Below are positions 42,906 through 51,230 of a DNA stretch of 64,000 nucleotides, in pieces. The position numbers were made by a program, and so were the translations under genes. The stretch covers positions 27,134 to 91,133 of the forward strand of contig QFQY01000013.1 in NCBI GenBank assembly GCA_003248805.1. Reading direction: 5' to 3'. The first letter of the stretch is position 1, and every line of letters starts with the position of its first letter. The DNA is from Chelatococcus sp. (GTDB lineage: Bacteria > Pseudomonadota > Alphaproteobacteria > Rhizobiales > Beijerinckiaceae). The notes below the pieces were generated by a model that saw nothing but the letters and a program-made list of their open reading frames with translations, had not been told where the DNA came from and did not search any database.

Positions 42906-43796
42906 TCAATCGGAATGTACATTCCCTTCGGTGCGGACCTTGCCGCGGCTGCTCCGGCGTTTGCCGTGGCGCGCGTCGCCGATGCCGACGGCGAGCGCCA
43001 TCGACAGCGCCATCGTGCCGGCGAGCGAACGGAAGCCGCCGAAATCGGCCTCCGCGACCTCGAACCAGACGGCGGCGAAGCGCGCCAGCGGCGAGAAGGC
43101 GCTGTCGGTGATGGCGACGACCGGCACGCCCGCCTCGGCGAGAACGCGCGCATCCTCGACCGTCGCGGAGGCATAGGGCGAGAAGCTGATCGCGAGCGCG
43201 GCGTCCCGCGGCGTGGCGAAGGACATCATCTCGGGCTCCAGGCCCGCGGCCGATTCCACGAGCTGGCTGCGCACGTTGAGCTTGCCGAGGACGTAAGCGA
43301 GATAGGTGGCCACCGGATAGGAACGGCGGCGCGCGACGATGTAGATCGTCTCCGCCCGGGCCAGGGTGGCGATGGCGCGGTCGAGCGTCGCGTCGTCGAG
43401 GCTGCGATGCAGGGCGTCGAGCGATTGCTGCGAGGCGGTCAGGAAGCCGTCGAGAATGCGATGGTTGCCGGCGCGTTCCTTGCCTCCGGCCCGCAGCGTG
43501 GTGAGCCTTTCCTCATAGCTCGAATTGCGCTCCCGCAGACGCTCGCGGAAGAGCAGCTGCAGGCTGCTGAAGCCGTCGAAGCCGAGATGCTGGGCGAACC
43601 GGATCAGCGTCGAGGGCTGCACGCCGGCGGAGACCGCGATGCTCGCCGCCGTGCCGAAGGCGATCTCGTCGGGATTGTCGAGCGCATAGGCGGCAATCTG
43701 CGCGATACGCTTCGGCAGGCCGTCGCGGCGGGCGAGGATCAGCGTGCGCAAAGCCTCGAAGTCGCGCGGCTGCTCCGTCTGCGCCGTTGGCTCCAT
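42906..43796 (-). CDS. iolR: RpiR/MurR family regulator, IolR-like
   Basis: 296 residues: an N-terminal HTH (LPKRIAQIAAYALDNPDEIAFGTAASIAVSAGVQPSTLIRFAQHLGFDGFS, about 30-80 here described by its ends) followed by a SIS sugar-phosphate-binding domain (ETIYIVARRRSYPVA, ISFSPYASATVEDA). The ATG at 43796 has GGAG six bases upstream; the ATG at 43808 (four residues longer) is the alternative. It is the first gene of the iol operon. By family and position it should repress iol genes until an inositol intermediate binds. A matching operator lies at 42912-42925, overlapping its 3' end. Confidence 0.85.
   Translation of the reverse strand: MEPTAQTEQPRDFEALRTLILARRDGLPKRIAQIAAYALDNPDEIAFGTAASIAVSAGVQPSTLIRFAQHLGFDGFSSLQLLFRERLRERNSSYEERLTTLRAGGKERAGNHRILDGFLTASQQSLDALHRSLDDATLDRAIATLARAETIYIVARRRSYPVATYLAYVLGKLNVRSQLVESAAGLEPEMMSFATPRDAALAISFSPYASATVEDARVLAEAGVPVVAITDSAFSPLARFAAVWFEVAEADFGGFRSLAGTMALSMALAVGIGDARHGKRRSSRGKVRTEGNVHSD
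42912..42925. promoter_or_regulatory. Candidate IolR operator GGAATGTACATTCC
   Basis: A perfect 14-bp palindrome of the form GGAA-N6-TTCC, the motif reported for IolR of Sinorhizobium meliloti. It lies 85 bp before the iolC start, inside the last codons of the regulator gene, followed (minus strand) by an AT-rich stretch with TTGACT and TATCAT elements. Confidence 0.6.
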
Positions 43797-43910
43797 GCCG
43801 GTCTCCATCCCCTTCTTCGTTGGTCCCGTTCTCGCAGCGAAGGAGGAATGGAGCAAGCGTTCCCGCCTGGAATGAATGGACTCATCGGAACGAGCGAGGA
43901 TGAACGGCGC

Positions 43911-44048
43911 TCCCTCTCCCCCTGCGGGAGAGGGTTGGGGTGAGGGGTCTCGCGACATCGGCCGTAAGCCTTCCAGCGAACGCTGGACGTTCGGCGCGAC
44001 CCCTCATCCGGCCCTGCGGGCCACCTTCTCCCGCAAGGGGAGAAGGGA
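43911..44048. repeat. Dispersed intergenic repeat, family D (rhizobial CCCCTC-type element)
   Basis: Contains CCCTCTCCCCCTGCGGGAG and TTGGGGTGAGGGG on the left and CCCCTCATCCGGCCCTGCGG and CTTCTCCCGCAAGGGGAGAAGG on the right, forming nested inverted repeats around a variable core. A short tail CGCCCGAGAATGAC (44065-44078) matches the end of family B. It fills the gap between iolR and dctP. Confidence 0.75.
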
Positions 44049-44085
44049 AGCGGCGCAAGGCGCCGCCCGAGAATGACATGCGGGG

Positions 44086-45105
44086 TCAGCTCAGCGAGCC
44101 GCCGACCGCCTTTTCGAGGATGCTCCAGGCTTCTTCGCCGTACTTCTTCTTCCAGTCGGCATAGAAGCCGGCCTTGCGAAGCGCCTCGCGGAAGGGCTCG
44201 GCCTTGGTCTCGTTGAAGACCATGCCCTTGGCGACGAGCTCGTCGCGCAGCCCCGCATTCAGCTTGGCGACGTCGGCCCGCTCCAGCTCGGCGGCCGCGT
44301 TGAGGTTCTTCGCGACGATGGCGCGCAGATCCTCCGGCAGCCTCTCCCAGGCGCGACGATTGCCGAGGAACCAGAAGCCGTCCCACATGTGGTTGGTGAC
44401 CGAGAGGTACTTCTGCACCTCGAAGAGCTTCGCCGTCGAGATGATGGCGAGGGGGTTCTCCTGGCCATCGACGACATGGGTCTGCAGGGCGGTGTAGACC
44501 TCGGCGAAATTGATGCTGGCCGGCGCCGACTGGAAGGCCGTGAACATCGAGGTCCAGAGCGGGGAGACCGGCACGCGGATCTTGAAGCCCTTGAGGTCCT
44601 CCGGCGTGTTGATCGGGCCCTTCGACGAGGTGATCTGGCGGAAGCCGTTGTCCCAGATCTTGTCCATGACGACGAGGTTGGCCTTGCCGATCTGGCCGCG
44701 GACATAGGCGCCGAGCTCGCCGTCCATCGCCTTCCAGACGGCGTCGTAATTCGGGAAGGCGAAGCCGATGCCGGAGACCGAGGCGTTGGGCACGAGCGTC
44801 GAGAGGATGAGCGGCGAGAGGGTGAAGAACTCGACGCCGCCGGAGCGCACCTGGCTCAGCATGTCGGTGTCGGAACCGAGCTGGTTGTTGGGGAAGATCT
44901 GGATGTCGACGCGCCCTTTGGTCTCCGCCTTGATCTTCGCCACGGCCTCGTTCGCGCGCTGGTTGAGCGGATGCGCGATGGGCAGGTTGTTGGCGTATTT
45001 GTACGAGAACTCCGGCGTCTGCGCGAAAGCGCCGCCGATATGGAAGGAGCCGATGGCGGAGGCTGCTGCGGTGCCCTGCAACAGCGTGCGGCGCGAAATG
45101 GTCAT
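44086..45105 (-). CDS. dctP: TRAP transporter substrate-binding protein (DctP family)
   Basis: 339 residues with a Tat-like signal (SRRTLL at 4-9, hydrophobic core, AFA cleavage near 28). The periplasmic DctP/TRAP fold shows the conserved arginine region LKGFKIRVPVSPLW, which binds a carboxylate, and the FAEVYTALQTHVVDGQENP block. A GGGAGAAACG lies before the ATG at 45105. A much longer open frame (to 47172) is an accident. It is the second gene of the unit after the fused permease. The ligand should be an organic acid. Confidence 0.93.
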   Translation of the reverse strand: MTISRRTLLQGTAAASAIGSFHIGGAFAQTPEFSYKYANNLPIAHPLNQRANEAVAKIKAETKGRVDIQIFPNNQLGSDTDMLSQVRSGGVEFFTLSPLILSTLVPNASVSGIGFAFPNYDAVWKAMDGELGAYVRGQIGKANLVVMDKIWDNGFRQITSSKGPINTPEDLKGFKIRVPVSPLWTSMFTAFQSAPASINFAEVYTALQTHVVDGQENPLAIISTAKLFEVQKYLSVTNHMWDGFWFLGNRRAWERLPEDLRAIVAKNLNAAAELERADVAKLNAGLRDELVAKGMVFNETKAEPFREALRKAGFYADWKKKYGEEAWSILEKAVGGSLS

Positions 45106-45188
45106 GGTCGTTTCTCCCGATGTGTCTTGTGGTTTTTTGGTAGCGCCCGGTCGTCGCCGGGAATTTCGGACTGCGGTCGCCTCGAGCC

Positions 45189-47057
45189 TCAGAGAACCCA
45201 GGTCGACAGGCCCGGCACCAGCGCGATGACGGCCAGGCCCACGAGCAGGGCGACGAGATAGGGCCAGATCGCGCTCATCGCCTCGTCGGGCGAGACGTTG
45301 CCGATCTTGCAGGCGATGTAGAAGCCGATGCCGATGGGCGGGGTCATCAGGCCGATGTTCATCGCCGTGACCACGACCATCGAATAATGCACGTCGTTGA
45401 TGCCGAGGTTCTTGGCGATGGGGAACATCAGAGGCGCCATCAGCACGATCGCCGGCAACCCCTCGAGCACGCAGCCGAGGATGAGGAAGACGACGATGGT
45501 GAACGCCATGAAGGTCAGCCAGCCGCCTGGAAGCCCGGCCATGAAGGTCGCGAGGTCGCGGGCGAAGCCGGTCTGTGTCAGGGCCCAGGCCATGGCGAGC
45601 GCCGTGCCGAGGATCATCAGGATGGCGCCGGAGAGAGCGGCGGTCTCGACCAGCATGGCGTAGAACTTCCGCCAGCCGATGCCGCCATAGAGCACCATGC
45701 CGATCACCAGCGCGTAGAGCACCGCGATGGTCGAGACTTCCGTCGCGGTGGCGACGCCGCCGCCGACCGCGCCGCGGATGATGAAGGGCAGGACCAGCGC
45801 CGGGGCGGCGATCAGCGCCGCCCGGCCGATGACGGCCAGCGGGGCACGGCGCACGCCCTTGAGGTCTTCCGCCATCGCCTTCCAGCGTGCGAGCAGCGCC
45901 AGGGCGAGCAGCAGCACGCCCGCGATCGCGAAGCCGGCGTTGAACAGGCCCGCGATGGAGACGCCTGCGACGGAGCCGAGCACGATCAGGACGATCGAGG
46001 GGGGCACCGTGTCGGCCATCGCCGCCCCCGTCGCGAGCAGGGCGATCAGTTCCTTGGGCTGGTAGCCGCGCCGCTTCATCTCGGGAAACAGGGCGGGCGC
46101 CACCGTCGCCATGTCCGAGACCTTCGAGCCGGAAATGCCCGAGACCAGGAAGAGCGAGCCGAGCAGCACATAGGACATGCCGGCGCGGACATGGCCGAGC
46201 ATCGAGGCGAGGAAGTCGACGATCGCCTTGCCCATGCCGGTGGCGTCGAGGATGCAGCCGAGCAGCACGAAGATCGGCACGGAGAGCAGGATGATGCTCG
46301 ACATGCCTTCGTCCATGCGGCCGACCATCACCAGCACCGGGACATTGGTCGAGAAGACGAGGAAGCAGAGCGTGCCCATGCCGAAGCAGAAGGCGATCGG
46401 CACGCCGGCGATCAGGCACAGCGCCACGACGCCGATCAGGAAAATCAGGATGTTGAAATAGCCCAGCCCCTTGAAGGTCGGTGCGAGCAGCCAGAACACG
46501 GTGCCGATGGCGGCAATCAGCGCCACCGAGATCACGAGATCGGAGAGAGACGCGGTGCGCACGGCATGGCGCAGCGCCAGCAGCACCATCATGGCGATGC
46601 CGGTCGCGATCGCCGAGACGCGCCAGCTGTTGGGAATGTTGAGCGCCGCCGATGTCACGTAGGATTCCTCGATGGCGTAGTCGACCGCTGGCCAGGCCAT
46701 GGCGGCCACGAAGGCCGCGACGACGAGCAGCGCGAAGGTGTCGACGAAGGCACGCAGGCGCGCCGGCATCATGCCGACGAAGAGGGTGAGCCTGAGATGC
46801 TCGTTGCGGTCGATCGCGATCGCCGAGCCGAGCATGGCGAGCCAGAGGAAGGAGATCGAGGCGACCTCGTCGATCCAGACCACCGGCAGCGAGAAGACGT
46901 AGCGCGAGGTCACGCCCAGCAGCAGCACGCAGATGATGAGGGCGACGAGCCCGGCGGCGACCATCTCGACCGGCCGCATGATCGGCGAACCCGGCCGGAC
47001 ATCCTCGTTCTCGGACAGGTTCTCGGGCAGCGCGATGCTGTCGGCGACGTCGACCAT
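45189..47057 (-). CDS. TRAP transporter fused small/large permease (DctQM)
   Basis: 622-residue inner-membrane protein. Residues about 30-190 form the DctQ part (four helices; VTSRYVFSLPVVWIDEVASI, LGSAIAIDRNEHLRL). Residues about 195-620 form the DctM part with 12 or more helices (SVPIFVLLGCILDATGMGK, SGISGSKVSDMATVAP, MADTVPPSIVLIVLGS, GLMTPPIGIGFYIACKIGN). It drives uptake of a carboxylate by a Na+ or H+ gradient with DctP (45105). The unit is divergent from the acyl-CoA synthetase cluster, suggesting uptake of its substrate. Confidence 0.94.
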   Translation of the reverse strand: MVDVADSIALPENLSENEDVRPGSPIMRPVEMVAAGLVALIICVLLLGVTSRYVFSLPVVWIDEVASISFLWLAMLGSAIAIDRNEHLRLTLFVGMMPARLRAFVDTFALLVVAAFVAAMAWPAVDYAIEESYVTSAALNIPNSWRVSAIATGIAMMVLLALRHAVRTASLSDLVISVALIAAIGTVFWLLAPTFKGLGYFNILIFLIGVVALCLIAGVPIAFCFGMGTLCFLVFSTNVPVLVMVGRMDEGMSSIILLSVPIFVLLGCILDATGMGKAIVDFLASMLGHVRAGMSYVLLGSLFLVSGISGSKVSDMATVAPALFPEMKRRGYQPKELIALLATGAAMADTVPPSIVLIVLGSVAGVSIAGLFNAGFAIAGVLLLALALLARWKAMAEDLKGVRRAPLAVIGRAALIAAPALVLPFIIRGAVGGGVATATEVSTIAVLYALVIGMVLYGGIGWRKFYAMLVETAALSGAILMILGTALAMAWALTQTGFARDLATFMAGLPGGWLTFMAFTIVVFLILGCVLEGLPAIVLMAPLMFPIAKNLGINDVHYSMVVVTAMNIGLMTPPIGIGFYIACKIGNVSPDEAMSAIWPYLVALLVGLAVIALVPGLSTWVL

Positions 47058-47434
47058 GCCCGGCCTCTAAGCGTGGCAGCGCGGATGAGCCGCGCAAGGC
47101 GTGCGGCACACGAAAACGGCCTCTCCCGGCCGCATGGTCGACAGCGCAGACATTCCTATCCCTCCCGAGCACGCCGTCTTGTTGCTTGTTGCTTGAAGCT
47201 CGCGGCGTGGCCGGCGGGGCTGAGCCGCCTCCGGCGCGCTCAGACTACAGCAGCCCGGGCGCATTGCAATCGCGTAGGGGCGGCTCTACCGTTCCGGCAA
47301 ACAAGTGAGGGACGAAGCCATTCGTCCCGATAACGATCTAAAGGGTGGACCACCTCGGCGACATGCGCGCGGCCGGTGCCGGGCGCGACGAGCCAGTGCC
47401 GGTTCCGCCCCGCGATCCAGGGCGGGCCGAACGG
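47058..47434. promoter_or_regulatory. Divergent control region of the TRAP and acyl-CoA synthetase units
   Basis: 377 bp without a recognisable gene. It must hold the promoters of both divergent units. It includes the direct repeat TTGTTGCTTGTTGCTTG near 47179 but no clear operator. No regulator gene is next to it. Part of it could be the N-terminal extension of the synthetase if an earlier start (47345) is used. Confidence 0.4.
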
Positions 47435-49072
47435 ATGAGCAGCACTTCGACGCAGGCGCCACGCGGCGGCATCGTTCCGATGTCGCGCAGGGTGATGAAC
47501 CTCGCCCATATCGTGACGCAGAATGCGCGCCGCCTCGCCGGCCGGCCGGGCCTGATCTGGGGCGAGCGAAGCTGGACATGGGCCGAGATCGACGCGCAGG
47601 TCTCGGCGCTGGCGGCGGGACTCGCGCAGCACGGCATCGGCAAGGGCGACCGCATCCTCGTCCATTCCAAGAACTGCGACGCGATGTTCGTCTCGATGTT
47701 CGCGACCTTCCGGCTCGGCGCGGTCTGGGTGCCGACGAACTTCCGGTTGATGCCCGACGAGGTCGCCTATCTCGCGACCGCCTCGGGCGCTAAGGCCTTT
47801 CTCTGCCACGGCGATTTTCCGGAGCATGCGGCGGCGGTCGCCGCCGCTTCGCCGGCCCCGGAGTTCACCTGGCGGATCGGGCCGGGGCCTTTCGGGGAGG
47901 ATGACGTCGCGGCGGTGATCGCCCGCCATCGGGGCGAGGCGATCGCGAACGCGGCCGTCGAGCACGACGATCCCTGCTGGTTCTTCTTCACCTCGGGCAC
48001 GACCGGGCGGTCGAAGGCAGCCGTGCTGACGCATGGCCAGATGGGCTTCGTCGTCACCAACCATCTCTGCGATCTCGTGCCGGGAGCGACCGAGGAGGAC
48101 GCCTCGCTCGTGGTCGCGCCGCTCTCGCATGGGGCGGGCGTGCACCAGCTCATGATGTCCGCCCGCGGGGCGCCGTCGATCCTGCTGCCGGGCGAGCGCT
48201 TCGACATCGACGAGGCCTATCGGCTGATCGAACGGCATCGCGTGACCAACCTGTTCACCGTGCCGACGATCCTGAAGATGCTGGTCGAGCATCCGGCCGC
48301 CGACAGCCACGATCATTCGAGCCTGCGCTACGTCATCTATGCCGGCGCGCCGATGTATCGCGAGGACCAGAAGGCGGCGCTCGCCAAGCTGGGCAAGGTC
48401 ATCGTCCAGTATTTCGGGCTGGGCGAGGTGACCGGCAACATCACCGTTCTGCCGGCCCGGCTGCACGAGGCGGAGGACGGACCGGGCGCGCGCATCGGCT
48501 CCTGCGGCTTCACGCGCACCGGGATGGAGGTGCAGATTCAGGACGACGAGGGCCGGGAGGTCGCGCCGGGCACGCAGGGCGAGATCTGCGTGATCGGGCC
48601 GGCGGTCTTCGCCGGCTACTACGACAACCCCGAGGCCAACGCGAAATCCTTCCGCGACGGCTGGTTCCGCACCGGCGATCTCGGCCACATGGATGCGGAG
48701 GGTTTCCTCTACATCACGGGCCGCGCCTCGGACATGTACATCTCCGGCGGCTCGAACATCTATCCGCGCGAGATCGAGGAGAAGATCCTGACGCATCCGG
48801 GAATCGCCGAGGTCGCGGTCCTCGGGGTGCCCGATCCGGTCTGGGGCGAGGTCGGCGTCGCCGTCTGCGTCGCGCGGGCCGGCGCCGCGCCGGGCGAGGC
48901 GGAGATCGCGGGCTTTCTCGCCAGCAAGATCCCGCGCTACAAGATGCCCAAGCGCTTCCTGTTCTGGGAGGCGCTGCCGAAATCCGGCTACGGCAAGGTT
49001 CCCAAGCGCCTCGTGCGCGACGAACTCGAAGCCAGGGGCGAGCTCGAATGGCTGCGGGACAAGGCGAGTTGA
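47435..49072 (+). CDS. AMP-binding acyl-CoA synthetase
   Basis: About 545 residues from the ATG at 47435 (alternatives at 47480 and 47495, MNLAHIVTQNARR). ANL-superfamily enzyme that activates a carboxylic acid with ATP and CoA. It has the P-loop FFFTSGTTGRSKAAVLTHG, the YFGLGEVTGN motif, GWFRTGDLGHMD and the hinge ITGRASDMYISGGSNIYP, and the C-terminal catalytic lysine in KSGYGKVPKR. Fatty acid, aryl and dicarboxylate acids are all possible. It heads a run with a PPC-domain protein and a BKACE enzyme, and is divergent from TRAP uptake genes, which suggests the imported acid is its substrate (inference). Confidence 0.9.
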   Translation: MSSTSTQAPRGGIVPMSRRVMNLAHIVTQNARRLAGRPGLIWGERSWTWAEIDAQVSALAAGLAQHGIGKGDRILVHSKNCDAMFVSMFATFRLGAVWVPTNFRLMPDEVAYLATASGAKAFLCHGDFPEHAAAVAAASPAPEFTWRIGPGPFGEDDVAAVIARHRGEAIANAAVEHDDPCWFFFTSGTTGRSKAAVLTHGQMGFVVTNHLCDLVPGATEEDASLVVAPLSHGAGVHQLMMSARGAPSILLPGERFDIDEAYRLIERHRVTNLFTVPTILKMLVEHPAADSHDHSSLRYVIYAGAPMYREDQKAALAKLGKVIVQYFGLGEVTGNITVLPARLHEAEDGPGARIGSCGFTRTGMEVQIQDDEGREVAPGTQGEICVIGPAVFAGYYDNPEANAKSFRDGWFRTGDLGHMDAEGFLYITGRASDMYISGGSNIYPREIEEKILTHPGIAEVAVLGVPDPVWGEVGVAVCVARAGAAPGEAEIAGFLASKIPRYKMPKRFLFWEALPKSGYGKVPKRLVRDELEARGELEWLRDKAS

Positions 49073-49083
49073 GGCGAGGCGCC

Positions 49084-49932
49084 TTGAGGCAGATCGTTCA
49101 GCCGGGACCCGCGAGCGCAGACCGTATCCAATGGGCGGCGAGCCACGGGCGATCCTTCTCCATGCTGCTGGACGAGGGGTTGCCGTTGCTCGAGGCGGTG
49201 CGCCGGGGGTTCGCCGCGGCGGGCTTCACCAGCGGCGTGGCGCGCGTCGAGGGGCTTGCGCTGGCGCCCTTCGCCTATGTCATGCCGGCGCTCTCGACGA
49301 CGCCCGAGCATGCCGCCTTCTACAGCGAGACCTTCCGGCCGCCCGGAACCTCCGTCCTGGAAGCCGGCAGCCTGACCTTCGGCTGCCGCGAGGGGGCGCC
49401 GTTCTTCCATTGCCACGGGCTCTGGACCGAGGTGGACGGACGGCGGCGCGGCGGCCATGTGCTGCCCGCCGAGACGCAGATCGCGCGCACGATCATGGTG
49501 CCGGCGGTCGGCCTCGACGGGGCGGCCTTCGTCGCCGAGCATGACCCGGAGACGAATTTCACGCTGTTCGGAGCGGTCTCGGCACGGCTGCTCGGCACGT
49601 CGCGGCAGGGGCGGTTCTATGCGGTCCGCGTCAAGCCGAACGTCGATCTCATCGAGACGCTGGAGGCGTTCTGCCAGCTGCACGGCGTCGCGCGCGCCAC
49701 GATCCATGGCGGCGTCGGCAGCACGATTGGCGCCCGCTTCGCAGATGGCGGCACGGTCGAGAACTTCGCGACCGAGGTCGCGATCACGCGCGGCGCGGTC
49801 ACGGCGGACGGCAGCGGCTCGGAGATCGAGGCGGTGCTGGTCGACTATACCGGCGCGACCGCGAGCGGCCTGCTCCAGCGCGGCGAGAACCCGGTGCTGA
49901 TGACCTTCGAGCTGGTGCTGGAAGCGGGATGA
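49084..49932 (+). CDS. Tandem PPC (DUF296) domain protein
   Basis: 282 residues from a TTG start at 49084 giving LRQIVQPGP (initiator Met), the form I recall from homologues; an ATG at 49048 would overlap the synthetase gene by 25 bases. Two PPC/DUF296 domains: N (about 10-140; FFHCHGLWTEVDGRRRGGHV, with a possible metal-binding His-Cys-His) and C (about 150-280; RATIHGGVGSTIGARFADG). Single PPC domains occur in AT-hook plant proteins, but bacterial stand-alone forms have no proven DNA role. The location between a CoA ligase and a C-C cleavage enzyme argues for a catabolic or scaffold function. Confidence 0.75.
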   Translation: MRQIVQPGPASADRIQWAASHGRSFSMLLDEGLPLLEAVRRGFAAAGFTSGVARVEGLALAPFAYVMPALSTTPEHAAFYSETFRPPGTSVLEAGSLTFGCREGAPFFHCHGLWTEVDGRRRGGHVLPAETQIARTIMVPAVGLDGAAFVAEHDPETNFTLFGAVSARLLGTSRQGRFYAVRVKPNVDLIETLEAFCQLHGVARATIHGGVGSTIGARFADGGTVENFATEVAITRGAVTADGSGSEIEAVLVDYTGATASGLLQRGENPVLMTFELVLEAG

Positions 49933-49978
49933 AACCGGGCGTCCCCGAGGTCGCCGTTCTGACGGAAGAGCAGTCGTG

Positions 49979-50860
49979 ATGACCAAGCCGATCTGGATCG
50001 AGGCCGCGATCAACGGCCCCTGGGGCAAGGAGCGCCAGCCGGGCATCCCCATCGCCATTCCCGACATCGTCGCGGACGGCATCGCGGCCGTGGAGGCCGG
50101 GGCGGCGATCGTCCATCTGCATGTCTACGATCCCGCCACCGGCCGGCAGCGCGACGATTGGGAGCTTTATGCGCAGGCGATCGAGGGCATCCGCGCGAAG
50201 GTCGACGCCATCGTCTATCCCACCATTCCGATCCTCGGCTCCGGTTACGCCGGCGACATGATCGGGTCCGGCCGCTACACCCATCTGGAGGAGCTGGCCA
50301 AGCGCGGGCTGGTCGAATGGGGCGTGCTCGATCCCGGCTCGTGCAACTGGACGACCTTCGCCGGCATCCCGGATGGCGAGCCCGGCTTCATCTACCAGAA
50401 CCCCGGCGAACATATCCGCGAGGGGATGGAGGTGGCGCAGCGCCACAAGGTGCATCCGAGCTATGCGATCTACGAGCCCGGCTTCACGCGGCTGGGGGCG
50501 GCGCTGGCGAAGGCCTATCCCGGAATGCCGATGCCGATCTACCGGCTGATGTTCTCGGATGCCTTCGCCTGGGGCTTCCCGCCGCGCGAATGGGCGCTCG
50601 ATGCGCATCTGCAATTGCTGGCGGAGGACGCGCCCGATGCTCCCGTCATGATCGCCGGGCTCGGGGTCGATCTCTCGGGGCTGATCGGGCCGGCCGTGGC
50701 GCGCGGCGTCCATGTCCGGAGCGGGCTGGAGGACGCGCCTTTCGGCTGCACAAGGACGAACGGGGCGCTCGTTGCCGAGACGGTCAGGCTCGTCGAGGCG
50801 GCGGGCGGCCGGGCCGCGACCGTCGCCGAGGTGAGGGCGGATTTTTCGTCTCGCGGGTAG
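49979..50860 (+). CDS. BKACE family beta-keto acid cleavage enzyme
   Basis: 293 residues of the 3-keto-5-aminohexanoate cleavage (Kce/BKACE, DUF849) family, which condenses a beta-keto acid with acetyl-CoA to release acetoacetate and a new CoA ester, using Zn2+. Typical features: IEAAINGPWGK at the N-terminus, HLHVYDPATG as the metal-binding His pair, GSGYAGDMIGSGRYTH, HPSYAIYEPGF and the late GLGVDLSG and HVRSGLEDAPF. The ATG at 49979 follows a GTG one codon earlier and GGAAG. The substrate differs widely within the family and cannot be assigned. It follows the PPC gene by 46 bp. Confidence 0.87.
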   Translation: MTKPIWIEAAINGPWGKERQPGIPIAIPDIVADGIAAVEAGAAIVHLHVYDPATGRQRDDWELYAQAIEGIRAKVDAIVYPTIPILGSGYAGDMIGSGRYTHLEELAKRGLVEWGVLDPGSCNWTTFAGIPDGEPGFIYQNPGEHIREGMEVAQRHKVHPSYAIYEPGFTRLGAALAKAYPGMPMPIYRLMFSDAFAWGFPPREWALDAHLQLLAEDAPDAPVMIAGLGVDLSGLIGPAVARGVHVRSGLEDAPFGCTRTNGALVAETVRLVEAAGGRAATVAEVRADFSSRG

Positions 50861-50867
50861 GGGCGTC

Positions 50868-51095
50868 TCAGAACCGCCGTCGCGGCGGGAAGCCCTGCGT
50901 GGAGCGCATCAGAAAGCCGAAGGCGACGGCAATCGCCGCGAGCGCCAGTCCCGTCGCGATCACGCCGGCAGGCGTGACGCGGCCGCCGGCCTCCATCACG
51001 ATCCGGTCGCCGATGCGCAGGGAAACGCCGCCGCGCATCTCGTCGGGATGCGACGGGGGCGCCTCGGGGGCCGAAACGGAGATCTCCCGGCTCAT
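50868..51095 (-). CDS. Small single-pass membrane protein
   Basis: 75 residues from the ATG at 51095 after AGGAGACC. The N-half is acidic/proline-rich (APEAPPSHPDEMRGGVS), and one transmembrane segment (VTPAGVIATGLALAAIAVAFGFLM, about 41-64; given here by its limits) is followed by a short basic tail (PPRRRF). No family recognised. The gene is convergent with the BKACE gene (7 bp between stops) and divergent from the LssY-C gene. A longer frame through it is an antisense accident. Confidence 0.6.
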   Translation of the reverse strand: MSREISVSAPEAPPSHPDEMRGGVSLRIGDRIVMEAGGRVTPAGVIATGLALAAIAVAFGFLMRSTQGFPPRRRF

Positions 51096-51230
51096 CGCAT
51101 GGTCTCCTGCTCGGATTCGCGGCAGCCGGAGATCGCGGCCGCCATGGCTTTCGGCTAGACTATGCCAGCATTCCGCAAGCTCCGGCGGGGACGCAATCCG
51201 GATATCCGGGAGCCGAGCTTCGATGATGCC

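Noticed and set aside
44086..47172. A 1028-codon open frame on the minus strand covering the TRAP genes
   Set aside because: Only the last 339 residues are a DctP protein with a Tat signal at 45105. The upstream part runs in another frame through the fused permease gene, whose own frame has clear family motifs.
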